A stretch of DNA of 64,000 nt from Lachnospiraceae bacterium UBA7196 (GTDB lineage Bacteria > Bacillota > Clostridia > Lachnospirales > Lachnospiraceae). The stretch spans positions 1 through 64,000 of the forward strand of contig DKUU01000022.1 of assembly GCA_002490835.1 (NCBI GenBank), in the 5' to 3' direction. The translations under genes and the position numbers were made by a program. The stretch's first letter is position 1. Each line of letters begins with the position of its first letter. Shown here piece by piece: positions 36,004 through 43,338 of this stretch. The notes below the pieces were generated by a model. The model ran no database searches, was not told where the DNA came from, and worked only from the letters and a program-made list of their open reading frames with translations.

Positions 36004-37084
36004 CGCTATCGCCCCCTTCCGTCTCCGATTCGTCTTTTATTTCTATTTCATCTTCATCATCATTATTTTCTGTTCCTGTTTCACTCACCTGCATACACTC
36101 ATCCTCTGTCTCGTCCTCCAATTCACTTTCATCAGCCGCTTCACTCTCAGTCTCCGCATCCGTCAGTTCCAAAAAAATATCCTCTAACGATCTCTCTGAA
36201 CGGTTCATGGAAAGGATCGGCATTCCTGCACCGGCCAGCGCCACGGATAACGCTTTGCGGATATCCGCATCCTCCTTTGTCTCTATGCAGATCAAGATAC
36301 TGCCTTCCTCTTTACCCTCTTCAAAGCGATACTGCGCAATCTCCTCCATTCCGGCAAGCACCGCCTCCGCCTGTTCTTTTTCTCCAATCACTGTCACGGT
36401 AAACGCTGTCCCGCCCTTCATTCTCTGCTGCAGTTCCTCCGGCGAACCGCTGGCCACAAGCCTTCCCTTCGATAGGATCAAAATATGATCGCAGACCGCG
36501 CTGACCTCCGACAGGATGTGCGAGCTTAAAATGATCGTATGCTCCCCTGCCAGTTCCCTGATCAATTCCCGCATCTCAATAATCTGCTTCGGATCCAGTC
36601 CCACCATAGGCTCGTCTAAGATCAATACCTTCGGATCACCTACAAGCGCCTGCGCCAAGCCTACCCGCTGTTTATAGCCCTTAGAAAGATTGCGGATCAG
36701 ACGGCCGCTCACCTCCGTGAGGGAGAGTTTCTCCAAAAGCGCTTCCACCCGTTCTTTTCTCTCGCGCTTAGGCACAAGCTTTAACTGCGCTGCAAACAGT
36801 AAAAATTCCTGTACCGTCATATCCGTGTACAGCGGCGGCACCTCCGGCAGATAACCTATGCAGGCCTTCGCCGCGATCGGATTGCGCAGTATATCATGGC
36901 CGTCGATCACCACCCGGCCGCCGTCAGCCGCTATATAACCCGTCATCACATTCATTGTCGTGGACTTTCCCGCACCGTTAGGTCCCAGAAACCCATAGAT
37001 CCCACCCGGCTCCAAGGTAAACGTCAGATCGTCTACCGCCGTATGTCCGCCGTATCGCTTTACCAAATGTTCCACCTGTATCAA
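35987..37084 (-). CDS. ABC transporter ATP-binding protein (GldA-like) with acidic tail
   Basis: 365 residues. Walker A GPNGAGKST, Q-loop region, signature LSKGYKQRVGLAQAL and Walker B VLILDEPMVGLDP are intact, with switch His in ILSSHI. After the usual end near residue 305, about 60 residues are almost all Glu/Asp/Ser/Thr (ELEDETEDECMQVSETGTEN), an unusual tail of unknown use. Initiation is at a TTG (37084) with GGGAGG about 9 bases upstream. Forms one transporter with the downstream permease. Confidence 0.9.
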   Translation of the reverse strand: MIQVEHLVKRYGGHTAVDDLTFTLEPGGIYGFLGPNGAGKSTTMNVMTGYIAADGGRVVIDGHDILRNPIAAKACIGYLPEVPPLYTDMTVQEFLLFAAQLKLVPKRERKERVEALLEKLSLTEVSGRLIRNLSKGYKQRVGLAQALVGDPKVLILDEPMVGLDPKQIIEMRELIRELAGEHTIILSSHILSEVSAVCDHILILSKGRLVASGSPEELQQRMKGGTAFTVTVIGEKEQAEAVLAGMEEIAQYRFEEGKEEGSILICIETKEDADIRKALSVALAGAGMPILSMNRSERSLEDIFLELTDAETESEAADESELEDETEDECMQVSETGTENNDDEDEIEIKDESETEGGDSDDSDL

Positions 37085-37274
37085 TTATAGTTCCTCCCTT
37101 ACTCATACTTCTCACATTACTATATTGGTAAAATGTGTCTGCTATCTGATCAAAATGTGAAAATTCTGTGTCCTGCTTACACCACACACTTAGACGATTA
37201 TAACATACTATATTACTAAAAAACACATGAAATTCGTGTGAAGACGATTTTCTAACACGTTGGAAAGGAAACGC

Positions 37275-37448
37275 ATGAAAGATTATCTTTACAGGGAACC
37301 CTGCGACGAATTCCCCGTCGCAATGGCATATGTCCCCTGGCAGCATTTTAAGGGAATCTGTGAGAATCTGGAAAAAGGATACCATGACGGCACCATCTTC
37401 CCGGAACTCGATAAACCATTTACGGGAAGGAGATGTTGCAAAAAATGA
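37275..37448 (+). CDS. cotJA: spore coat-associated protein CotJA
   Basis: 57 residues: MKDYLYREPCDEFPVAMAYVPWQ... with PWQHF and CotJA-like spacing. It is the first gene of the cotJABC operon, expressed in the mother cell during sporulation in Bacillus. The ATG at 37275 has GGAAAGGA 5 bases upstream; an in-frame TTG at 37260 is the first codon of that site and is rejected. Its stop overlaps the cotJB start. The 175 bases upstream are AT-rich and divergent with the ABC transporter; a CATACTAT element near 37203 could be a sigma-E-like -10 but this is weak. Confidence 0.88.
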   Translation: MKDYLYREPCDEFPVAMAYVPWQHFKGICENLEKGYHDGTIFPELDKPFTGRRCCKK

Positions 37449-37720
37449 ACACACAGTTTTCCAATGAGCAGGAAAAACTGCTCCACGATATCGGCATCTT
37501 AAGTTTCGTAGTCATCGAACTGTCCCTTTATCTGGACACCCATCCCACCGACCGCAACGCAATGGAATACTTTAATCACTACAACCGTCTGGCAAATCAG
37601 GCAAGGCAGGAGTATTCCGCTAAATACACGCCTCTCACGCTCTCCTGCGCGGAAACATCGGCGTGCAATGACTGGCAGTGGGCACTCGCACCTATGCCGT
37701 GGGAAGGAGGTTGTAACTAA
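37445..37720 (+). CDS. cotJB: spore coat protein CotJB
   Basis: 91 residues with the CotJB pattern (LLHDIGILSFVVIELSLYLDTHP, YFNHYN, then W-rich C-terminus CNDWQWALAPMPWEGGCN). It starts at the ATG overlapping the cotJA stop (ATGA). An ATG at 37433 is in frame but abuts the GGAG. It precedes cotJC with no gap. Confidence 0.88.
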   Translation: MNTQFSNEQEKLLHDIGILSFVVIELSLYLDTHPTDRNAMEYFNHYNRLANQARQEYSAKYTPLTLSCAETSACNDWQWALAPMPWEGGCN

Positions 37721-38338
37721 ATGTGGAATTATGAGAGAAGACTGCAGTTTCCGGTAAACATCAAAGAGGCCAACGCGGATATCGCGCAGGCCATCATCAG
37801 CCAGTACGGCGGCCCCGACGGCGAGATGGGCGCTTCCATGCGCTATCTGTCGCAGCGGTATGCATGCCCTTATCGGGAGGTGGCGGGGGTTTTAACCGAC
37901 ATCGGCACCGAAGAACTGGCCCACCTTGAGATGGTCGCGACCATCGTTCACCAGCTCACCAAAGACCTCTCCATGGAACAGATCGAGGCAAGCGGTTTCA
38001 GAAACTACTATGTGGATCACACCATCGGTGTCTGGCCGCAGGCCGCGGGCGGCGTTCCCTTCAACGCCTGCGAGTTCCAGTCCAAGGGCGATATCATTAC
38101 CGATCTGACGGAAGATATGGCAGCAGAGCAGAAAGCCAGAAGCACCTACGACAACATCCTGCGTCTTGTCAGGGATGAACCCGACGTTTACGAACCCATC
38201 AAATTCCTGCGGGCGCGCGAGATCGTACACTTCCAGCGTTTCGGTGAAGCTCTCCGCATCGTGCAGGATCGCCTGAATGAGAAGAACTTCTACGCGTTCA
38301 ATCCGGGATTTGACTGCTGTGAGGGAAATGCAAAATAA
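37721..38338 (+). CDS. cotJC: spore coat protein CotJC, manganese catalase family
   Basis: 205 residues of the di-manganese catalase fold; the metal-site helices are visible as EELAHLEMVATIVHQL and ARSTYDNILRLVRDEP...AREIVHFQRFGEAL. A likely spore-coat enzyme against peroxide. GGAGG lies 10 bases before the ATG, which follows the cotJB stop directly. A strong hairpin follows the stop. A second, internally deleted copy of part of this gene lies 1.6 kb downstream (39917-40068). Confidence 0.93.
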   Translation: MWNYERRLQFPVNIKEANADIAQAIISQYGGPDGEMGASMRYLSQRYACPYREVAGVLTDIGTEELAHLEMVATIVHQLTKDLSMEQIEASGFRNYYVDHTIGVWPQAAGGVPFNACEFQSKGDIITDLTEDMAAEQKARSTYDNILRLVRDEPDVYEPIKFLRAREIVHFQRFGEALRIVQDRLNEKNFYAFNPGFDCCEGNAK

Positions 38339-38352
38339 AACTGATAACCGAC

Positions 38353-38402
38353 ATTAAAAAAGTGGTTACATGACATGATTATGTGTCATGTAATCACTTT
38401 TT
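38353..38402 (+). terminator. intrinsic terminator of cotJABC (hairpin A)
   Basis: Long stem AAAAAGTGGTTACATGACA pairing with its complement ending CACTTTTT, loop TGATTATG, and T-runs on both strands. It matches at about four of five bases the hairpin at 46615-46664, including a nearly identical loop. Confidence 0.8.
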
Positions 38403-38412
38403 CCATTGGCTA

Positions 38413-38430
38413 AAAAGTTTTTATTGCAAA
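38413..38430 (+). repeat. 18-bp direct repeat, left copy
   Basis: AAAAGTTTTTATTGCAAA is identical to 41339-41356. The pair brackets 2.9 kb holding the toxin-antitoxin module, the methyltransferase, the cotJC relic and blaI/blaR1 remnants. Confidence 0.7.
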
Positions 38431-38452
38431 CTTCTTTGATAGGCATTATAAT
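38424..38452 (+). promoter_or_regulatory. promoter of the antisense (antitoxin) RNA
   Basis: TTGCAA, exactly 17 bases, TATAAT. One of the strongest sigma-A matches in the window, with no protein gene behind it; transcription should start near 38459. Confidence 0.75.
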
Positions 38453-38458
38453 AATCAT

Positions 38459-38553
38459 ACAAAGAGCGCTCCGTAAAGCAAACGGTTCGCCTTGGTTATC
38501 AGTTACTTATTAAAAAGCAACCTATTCCTTTGGTCGAGGGCGGTTGCTTTTTT
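38459..38553 (+). ncRNA. predicted antisense RNA antitoxin of a type I module
   Basis: A transcript of about 95 bases runs from the strong promoter to a terminator (38512-38553) and has no plausible ORF. It overlaps the 3' end and terminator of the toxin mRNA. A segment near its 5' end, CCTTGGTTAT (38490-38499), is complementary with a one-base bulge to the AUAACCAAAGG at the toxin leader's ribosome site. Experimental support is absent; the assignment rests on layout. Confidence 0.6.
38512..38553. terminator. shared bidirectional terminator of the type I module
   Basis: AAAAAGCAACC (38512-38522) pairs with GGTTGCTTTTT (38542-38552) around a 19-base loop, giving T-tracts in both directions. 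The toxin stop codon lies at the stem edge. Confidence 0.8.
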
Positions 38554-38659
38554 GATTTCCTCTATTCTTGCGGTTTTGCCATATGCTGATACCAGTAGTC
38601 AAAATACTAACGAGTGTTACAGCAATGCCGACAATCCCTACAAGCACATCAAATCTCAT
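38522..38659 (-). CDS. small hydrophobic peptide, predicted type I toxin
   Basis: 45 residues: one membrane helix (about 3-27, VLVGIVGIAVTLVSILTTGI) and a strongly basic Arg/Lys/Asn tail ending RPRPKE, the layout of holin-like or TxpA/Fst-type membrane toxins. The last codons form the shared terminator stem. Its own ribosome site is weak (AAGGG, 12 bases away), while a strong AAAGGAGG further up serves an 8-codon leader ORF that stops 5 bases before this ATG, suggesting coupled translation. The open frame extends to 38740 without support. It could be an uncharacterised small membrane protein. Confidence 0.6.
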   Translation of the reverse strand: MRFDVLVGIVGIAVTLVSILTTGISIWQNRKNRGNQKSNRPRPKE

Positions 38660-38664
38660 ATGTA

Positions 38665-38691
38665 CTAAGTACCCTTTCGTAGATTTTCCAT
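38665..38691 (-). CDS. 8-codon leader ORF upstream of the toxin
   Basis: ATG...TAG encoding MENLRKGT, placed 7 bases after the only strong Shine-Dalgarno site (GGAGG at 38699-38703) of this transcript. It ends just before the toxin ATG in another frame. It resembles coupled leaders such as mok upstream of hok. Confidence 0.45.
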   Translation of the reverse strand: MENLRKGT

Positions 38692-38776
38692 TGACATACC
38701 TCCTTTGGTTATGGAAGTTCTCAGATGAATCATCTGGCAAAAGGCGAACCGCTTACCCGTTTTTGAGCGCATAATT

Positions 38777-38805
38777 ATTATATTATATAGTTAATTTATT
38801 GGCAA
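38777..38805 (-). promoter_or_regulatory. promoter of the toxin mRNA
   Basis: Minus strand TTGCCA (38800-38805), exactly 17 bases, TATAAT (38777-38782). Transcription is expected to start near 38770, at the inverted repeat shared with the antisense RNA start. Confidence 0.7.
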
Positions 38806-38916
38806 GTCATTTACACATAATTCAGTCATTTTATCTTGATAAAATTTCTTTCTAATTCTTGCTTTTCGTTGTCTTGTCTCAATATCTCTCATATTATATT
38901 TGTCTCCGTGAATAGA

Positions 38917-39072
38917 ATGATATATCAAATTGTATTAAGACTTAAAACAGATAAGCCATTGTTTTATAAAAAAGCATTGGATGTTAGATATCAAAGTGAT
39001 CTTCATCCTATTGAAATTGGCTCAAATGAATACTATCAATTAATTGAAAATTTCAAAAGGCACCATAATTGA
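38917..39072 (+). CDS. doubtful short ORF
   Basis: 51 codons from an ATG without a ribosome site (an open frame runs from 38836). The peptide (LKTDKPLFYKKALDVRYQSD) looks protein-like but matches no family I know. The region is AT-rich and lies between the toxin promoter and the methyltransferase; a decayed gene end is as likely as a functional gene. Confidence 0.2.
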   Translation: MIYQIVLRLKTDKPLFYKKALDVRYQSDLHPIEIGSNEYYQLIENFKRHHN

Positions 39073-39152
39073 GATATGACGCTTTTATAACAGCATATCC
39101 CATTGATTTTTGTAACAGAGAAAATTGGAACAGCTCAACAAACAAGAATTTA

Positions 39153-39764
39153 TCAAACGGTACGCTTGGCAATAATTCTTTCAAAAGCGTGTTCATGGTG
39201 GATATCCCCAGGGTGTGAATCTGTAAAGGTTCCCTCATGATGATGGATGATTTCCCAATCTTTGTATTTCTTTGGCAATTCACTTACATCAAAGAGACCA
39301 TGTGTATAAGGTGCATTGTCAGGTGTCGCAGGCAGACGGTTTGTAAAGATTCCTATGACATTATACCCGCCAATTTTTGTATTTTCCTGCATCTTCGTAA
39401 TAAATTTATCCCTTACATCTTTATAGGGTAAATGCAATACACCATGAGATAGAATTACGTCGTATTCTTTCTCAAAGACAAACTTTTCTAAATCACAGCA
39501 AAAAAAATTGACTTGAACACCCATTTCCCCCGCAATCTTTTTTGCCTTCTCAATACCATTTTCAGAAATGTCAAATGCATCTACCGTATTTCCCCGCTTA
39601 GCCATAAAGATAGAATTTCTTCCTTCCCCACATCCAACATCTAATACTTGGGCACTCCGGGGAAATATATTACAAAATTCATTTACATCCACAGTAGGTC
39701 CTTTAGAAAAAGTAGAAACGTCCATATCGGCATAAAACTGTTCCCAAAATGGTCTTTCTTGCAT
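39153..39764 (-). CDS. class I SAM-dependent methyltransferase (TehB-like)
   Basis: 203 residues. Motif I VLDVGCGEGRNSIFMAKRG, acidic motif II DAFDISENGI and motif III FCCDLEKF, then YDVILSHGVLHLP, mark a Rossmann methyltransferase close to tellurite-resistance TehB and related small-molecule enzymes. The acceptor is unknown. GGGAGG lies 9 bases before the ATG. Base composition is lower in GC than the flanking core genes, in keeping with the accessory island. Confidence 0.85.
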   Translation of the reverse strand: MQERPFWEQFYADMDVSTFSKGPTVDVNEFCNIFPRSAQVLDVGCGEGRNSIFMAKRGNTVDAFDISENGIEKAKKIAGEMGVQVNFFCCDLEKFVFEKEYDVILSHGVLHLPYKDVRDKFITKMQENTKIGGYNVIGIFTNRLPATPDNAPYTHGLFDVSELPKKYKDWEIIHHHEGTFTDSHPGDIHHEHAFERIIAKRTV

Positions 39765-39916
39765 CTTACATTCCTCCCTATAATTCTTTTAATTCAGACA
39801 TCTATATTCCTCTCTATACAACTTCCGATTTGTTGAACCAATTATAACTTGCTTATATATAAAAATCAATAATTTTGGTGATGTGCCCATTTTACGGTAC
39901 TTTTTAGATGCGCAAT

Positions 39917-40068
39917 TTTGTTACCAACATCAGCACCGAAGAACTTGCCCACCTTGAGATGGTCGCGACCATCGTTCACCAGCTCACCAAAGACCTCTCC
40001 ATGGATATCATTACCGATCTGATGGAAGATTTGGCGGCAGAGCAGAAAGCCCGCACCACCTACGACAT
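39917..40068 (+). pseudogene. internally deleted relic of cotJC
   Basis: Two blocks match cotJC. 39931-40001 matches 37907-37977 with a single base difference in about 70, and the next about 60 bases match 38092 onward with six or seven differences. The intervening 114 bases (38 codons) are missing, with a GA microhomology at the junction. The catalase ends are absent and the frame runs on into unrelated AT-rich DNA. One membrane-free ORF (39908-40294) spans it but is not a credible gene. Confidence 0.85.
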
Positions 40069-40148
40069 AAAGATTAGTGGCTTATTTAGCACAAACCATA
40101 CTGTTTTAAGTAAATTTAAAAGAGGGAAAGCATCAGTTATTTATCAAC

Positions 40149-40220
40149 ACTACTGCGGTAGTATTGACAATTCATCGAGAATAACGTATTATATAATCAA
40201 GCAGAAACTACTGTGGTCTT
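40149..40220 (+). promoter_or_regulatory. blaI promoter with two BlaI/MecI-like operator sites
   Basis: TTGACA (40164-40169), 17 bases, TATTAT (40187-40192). A dyad ACTAC-TGCG-GTAGT (40149-40162) abuts the -35, and a degraded copy ACTAC-TGTG-GTCTT (40207-40220) follows the -10. Paired sites around the promoter are typical of BlaI/MecI autorepression. Confidence 0.6.
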
Positions 40221-40244
40221 ATGTGGAGGAGAACGAAAACGAAT

Positions 40245-40598
40245 ATGAAACTTTTCGATTCAGAATTAAAAGTAATGTGCGTGCTTTGGAATGAAGGAGA
40301 CACCACGGCAAAACATATATCTGATGTTCTTAAAAAAGAAATTGGTTGGAACATGAATACCACCTACACTCTGATAAAAAGGTGCATCAAAAAAGGGGCG
40401 ATTGAGCGCTCCGAACCTAATTTCATGTGTCATGCCCTTATTCCTAAGGAAGAAGTACAGGAAGCGGAAACAAATGAGCTAATCAATAAAATCTATGACG
40501 GCTCTGCCGATAAACTGTTTGCTGCTCTCTTAAACAGGAAGAAACTTACTGCTGAACAGATTGAAAAATTAAGGCAGATTGTTCGGGATTTGGAATGA
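40245..40598 (+). CDS. blaI: BlaI/MecI-family transcriptional repressor
   Basis: 117 residues: winged helix at the N-terminus (FDSELKVMCVLWNEGDTTAKHISDVLKKEIGWNMNTTYTLIKRC) and a C-terminal dimerisation helix (LLNRKKLTAEQIEKLRQIVRDLE). Homologues are inactivated by proteolysis under BlaR1/MecR1. Here the adjacent blaR1 is broken, so the repressor is either orphaned or constitutive. The ATG at 40245 follows GGAGGAG by 13 bases. Confidence 0.88.
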   Translation: MKLFDSELKVMCVLWNEGDTTAKHISDVLKKEIGWNMNTTYTLIKRCIKKGAIERSEPNFMCHALIPKEEVQEAETNELINKIYDGSADKLFAALLNRKKLTAEQIEKLRQIVRDLE

Positions 40599-40608
40599 GG
40601 TGGTATAT

Positions 40609-41317
40609 ATGAGTTTGTTGCAAATGAGTATTTACGGCGCAGTCCTCATTTAACGGGAAAAATAACAGATATGTCTGCAATTCATGTTTCCCTTTGGGTT
40701 CTTATCTGGCTTGCGGGAATGATACTTTGCGCGACGTTTTTTGCTATATCCTACCTGCGCTGCTGCTTTGAATTTTCAATTGCTCCACTGACTTATGGAA
40801 TTATGAAACCGATTATCTTAATACCACAAACAACAGACTGGCAAAACACCAAACAACTTCAATATATATTTTTACATGAATATGTGCATATATGTCATTT
40901 TGATACTGTAACAAAATTGATTTCCACATTTGCCCTTGCGTCCACTGGTTTAATCCGTTGGTATGGGTCATGTACGTTCTTTATAACAGAGATCTTGAAC
41001 TTGCCTGTGACGAAAGTGTCGTACGGCTGTTAGGGGAAGCGTCAAAAAAAGACTATTCGTTAATGCTGATCAACATGGAAGCAAAGAAAAGCGGTTTAGA
41101 GCCTTTTTGTAACAATTTCAGTAAAAATGCGATTGAAGAACGGATAACGGCTATTCAAGATGTTTCCGAAATGGTTATGCGGGAAGCGGAAGCTTCAGAG
41201 TATGATTCACCATATATTGGCACAATTGAGTCTACCGTCAGCAAAGGAAAAATACCGAACGTGGAACTTCAGTCAAACTTTGGAAGTATCGGTTCTGAAG
41301 TAATATTTAACCATTAA
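40609..41317 (+). pseudogene. blaR1: degraded blaR1 (M56 antirepressor metalloprotease)
   Basis: Begins 10 bases after blaI as MSLLQMSIYGAVLI, a standard BlaR1 start, then hits a stop. Downstream fragments carry SIAPLTYGIMKPIIL and the zinc motif HEYVH (LHEYVHICHFD). A one-base loss near 40935-40938 moves VHWFNPLVWVMYVLYNRDLELACDE into another frame. The membrane helices between residue 14 and the LTYG segment are also shortened and the sensor domain is missing. No functional product is expected. Confidence 0.85.
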
Positions 41318-41338
41318 CTATGAAAGTTTCTCCGTAAG

Positions 41339-41356
41339 AAAAGTTTTTATTGCAAA
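41339..41356 (+). repeat. 18-bp direct repeat, right copy
   Basis: Identical to 38413-38430. It lies between the blaR1 relic and the stop of the histidine kinase gene. Confidence 0.7.
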
Positions 41357-41360
41357 GAAA

Positions 41361-42614
41361 TTAAGATACTAACTCCAAACATAATTTTACTTCAAACCAT
41401 TCTTTTTCCTTAGAACAGCATACGATCTTTCCGCCCATGCCTTTCATAAGGTATTCCGCTATATACAGCCCCATTCCTGAACCTTCCTTTTCTTTTGCAT
41501 TTTTCCCCCGAAAGTATTTCTGGGTCAGGAAGACTTCTTCTTCCTTTTTTACGCCCTTTCCAAAATCCTTGATACAGACACATAAATAGTGATCTTCAAA
41601 ATATGACCTGATCTCAATTTCCGTATCCGCGTATTTATAACTGTTCGATACAACATTATCAACAACTTGTGAAAAACGTATTTTGTCCATCCTAATCAAA
41701 CATTCGGGTATAGAAAATTTTCCGATATGTTTTTTGAAATCAGCCTGCCGCAGAGCCTTTTCTATGATGAAAGATTCCACTGCCTCCGGATTTACTTCAA
41801 GTTTCTCTAAATCGTTCATCATACTAGTATGCAGATTTGTAATTAACCCGTTAATCTGATTTGCCTTTTCTATAATGGTTTGGAACTCCTGCCGTAACTC
41901 CTTTGAATCAATCGTCAAGAACTGATATTCTGCAATTGCCTGAATGGAAGCAACCGGATTTTTAATATCATGACTGATAGAAGCGATCACTTCCCGCCTC
42001 TGTTGATCGGCTTCCCGTTCCTTCCTTTTCGCATAAGCCAATTCTTCCCTCATCACATCAAAACTTTCTGAAAACGCTCCCAAAAAGCTGCTGTCAACCC
42101 TGCCAACCGGAACATCCAGATTCCCTTTTGAAATCAGCCTTGCAAATTCATTGATTTTCCTTACCGGATACAATACATTTTTTCTCAAATACAGGACTGT
42201 TATGATATCTTTCAGCAAAAACAGCATAATGATAATGACGCAAAACAACCGGTATTTGTGCTTTGTATCAGGCTCCCTGTTGATAAATAGGATCTTTCCC
42301 TGAACCCTTCCGTCTTTTAATAGTTCAACACTATAATCCCTATGTATATAGTCATAATGGTAATCCGTAACCAACTCCTGCCTTGACACCCCTATTTCTT
42401 TTCCATCTTCCCCAACCACGATATAATCCGTTTCATACCCCTGTAACAGATCAATCGCGGAATCTACATCGGGATAGTATTTTTTTATGGTATATACAAT
42501 ATCATTGACCTCTGCATTTTTTGTCCCTTCCCCTGAACCACCGGCAAACAAACAGATCAGCAATACACACGCCACCAAATAAAAGCAGACCGTTCCCGCA
42601 ATAAAACGCTTCAC
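41361..42614 (-). CDS. sensor histidine kinase
   Basis: 417 residues. TM1 (about 5-25), a short extracytoplasmic region, TM2 (about 121-143), HAMP, then dimerisation domain with phospho-His215 (ASISHDIKNPVASIQ) and ATPase domain (N box DNVVSNSYKYA, G boxes DFGKGV and GSGMGLYIAEYL). It starts at a GTG with AAGGAG 7 bases upstream, one base after the regulator stop. Together with the regulator and ABC genes upstream it resembles antimicrobial-peptide sensing and detoxification modules. Confidence 0.92.
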   Translation of the reverse strand: MKRFIAGTVCFYLVACVLLICLFAGGSGEGTKNAEVNDIVYTIKKYYPDVDSAIDLLQGYETDYIVVGEDGKEIGVSRQELVTDYHYDYIHRDYSVELLKDGRVQGKILFINREPDTKHKYRLFCVIIIMLFLLKDIITVLYLRKNVLYPVRKINEFARLISKGNLDVPVGRVDSSFLGAFSESFDVMREELAYAKRKEREADQQRREVIASISHDIKNPVASIQAIAEYQFLTIDSKELRQEFQTIIEKANQINGLITNLHTSMMNDLEKLEVNPEAVESFIIEKALRQADFKKHIGKFSIPECLIRMDKIRFSQVVDNVVSNSYKYADTEIEIRSYFEDHYLCVCIKDFGKGVKKEEEVFLTQKYFRGKNAKEKEGSGMGLYIAEYLMKGMGGKIVCCSKEKEWFEVKLCLELVS

Positions 42615-42615
42615 C

Positions 42616-43308
42616 TTACTTCTCCTTTAACACAAAAATATAGCCCTTCCCATATTCTGTAATGATATAAGCAGGGTTGGAAGGATCTTCTTCGATCTGC
42701 TCCCTCAGTTTTCTTATATGGACATTCAATGTTCCGTCGCCAACATACCCCTCCTGCCACACTTCTCTGAAAAGTTCCTCTTTCTCAATGAGTCTGTTCC
42801 GGTTCCTTATCAGATAGAAAAGCAGTTTCTTTTCCATCCTTTTCAATGAAACTGATCGTCCCTTTCTTCGTACTGTTTCTTCCTCCATATTCACTTCACA
42901 TTCCCCAAAGGAAATCATCCCGTTTTCTTCTTTTTCAGGGCATCTTCGCAGCACAGCTTTGATCTTAGCCAATAGAATCGGCAATGAATACGGTTTGCAT
43001 ATAAAATCATCTCCGCCGACATTTAAAGCCAATAATATACTTTCCTCCCCTGTTTGGGAGCTGATGAACACAATAGGTATTTGCGTTTCCTCCCTGATCT
43101 GCCTGCATAAATTGTATCCGCATCCATCCCCAAGATTGATGTCAAGCAAAATCATGCGCGCGGTATTGGCCTTCATAAATTCATAATACCCCTCTACGCT
43201 AAATACCGCCTCCGAACGGATCCCCGACAAGTTTAAGTATTTGCAGGTGTTTTCTGCTAAAGGCTTCTCATCTTCAACAATCAGACAATCATATGTCAAA
43301 TCTATCAT
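42616..43308 (-). CDS. OmpR-family response regulator
   Basis: 230 residues: receiver domain with phospho-acceptor Asp56 (MILLDINLG) and a C-terminal winged helix (RLIEKEELFREVWQEGYVGDGTLNVHIRKLREQIEEDP). Cognate to the adjacent kinase. Direct repeats upstream of the ATPase gene (46565-46596) are the likely target. Confidence 0.93.
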   Translation of the reverse strand: MIDLTYDCLIVEDEKPLAENTCKYLNLSGIRSEAVFSVEGYYEFMKANTARMILLDINLGDGCGYNLCRQIREETQIPIVFISSQTGEESILLALNVGGDDFICKPYSLPILLAKIKAVLRRCPEKEENGMISFGECEVNMEEETVRRKGRSVSLKRMEKKLLFYLIRNRNRLIEKEELFREVWQEGYVGDGTLNVHIRKLREQIEEDPSNPAYIITEYGKGYIFVLKEK

Positions 43309-43338
43309 ATCCTTTCTTGCGGCAGATCCGTTACTGTA

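Noticed and set aside
39908..40294. 128-codon ORF as a real gene.
   Set aside because: It is the cotJC relic read into unrelated AT-rich DNA and overlaps the blaI promoter; no ribosome site.
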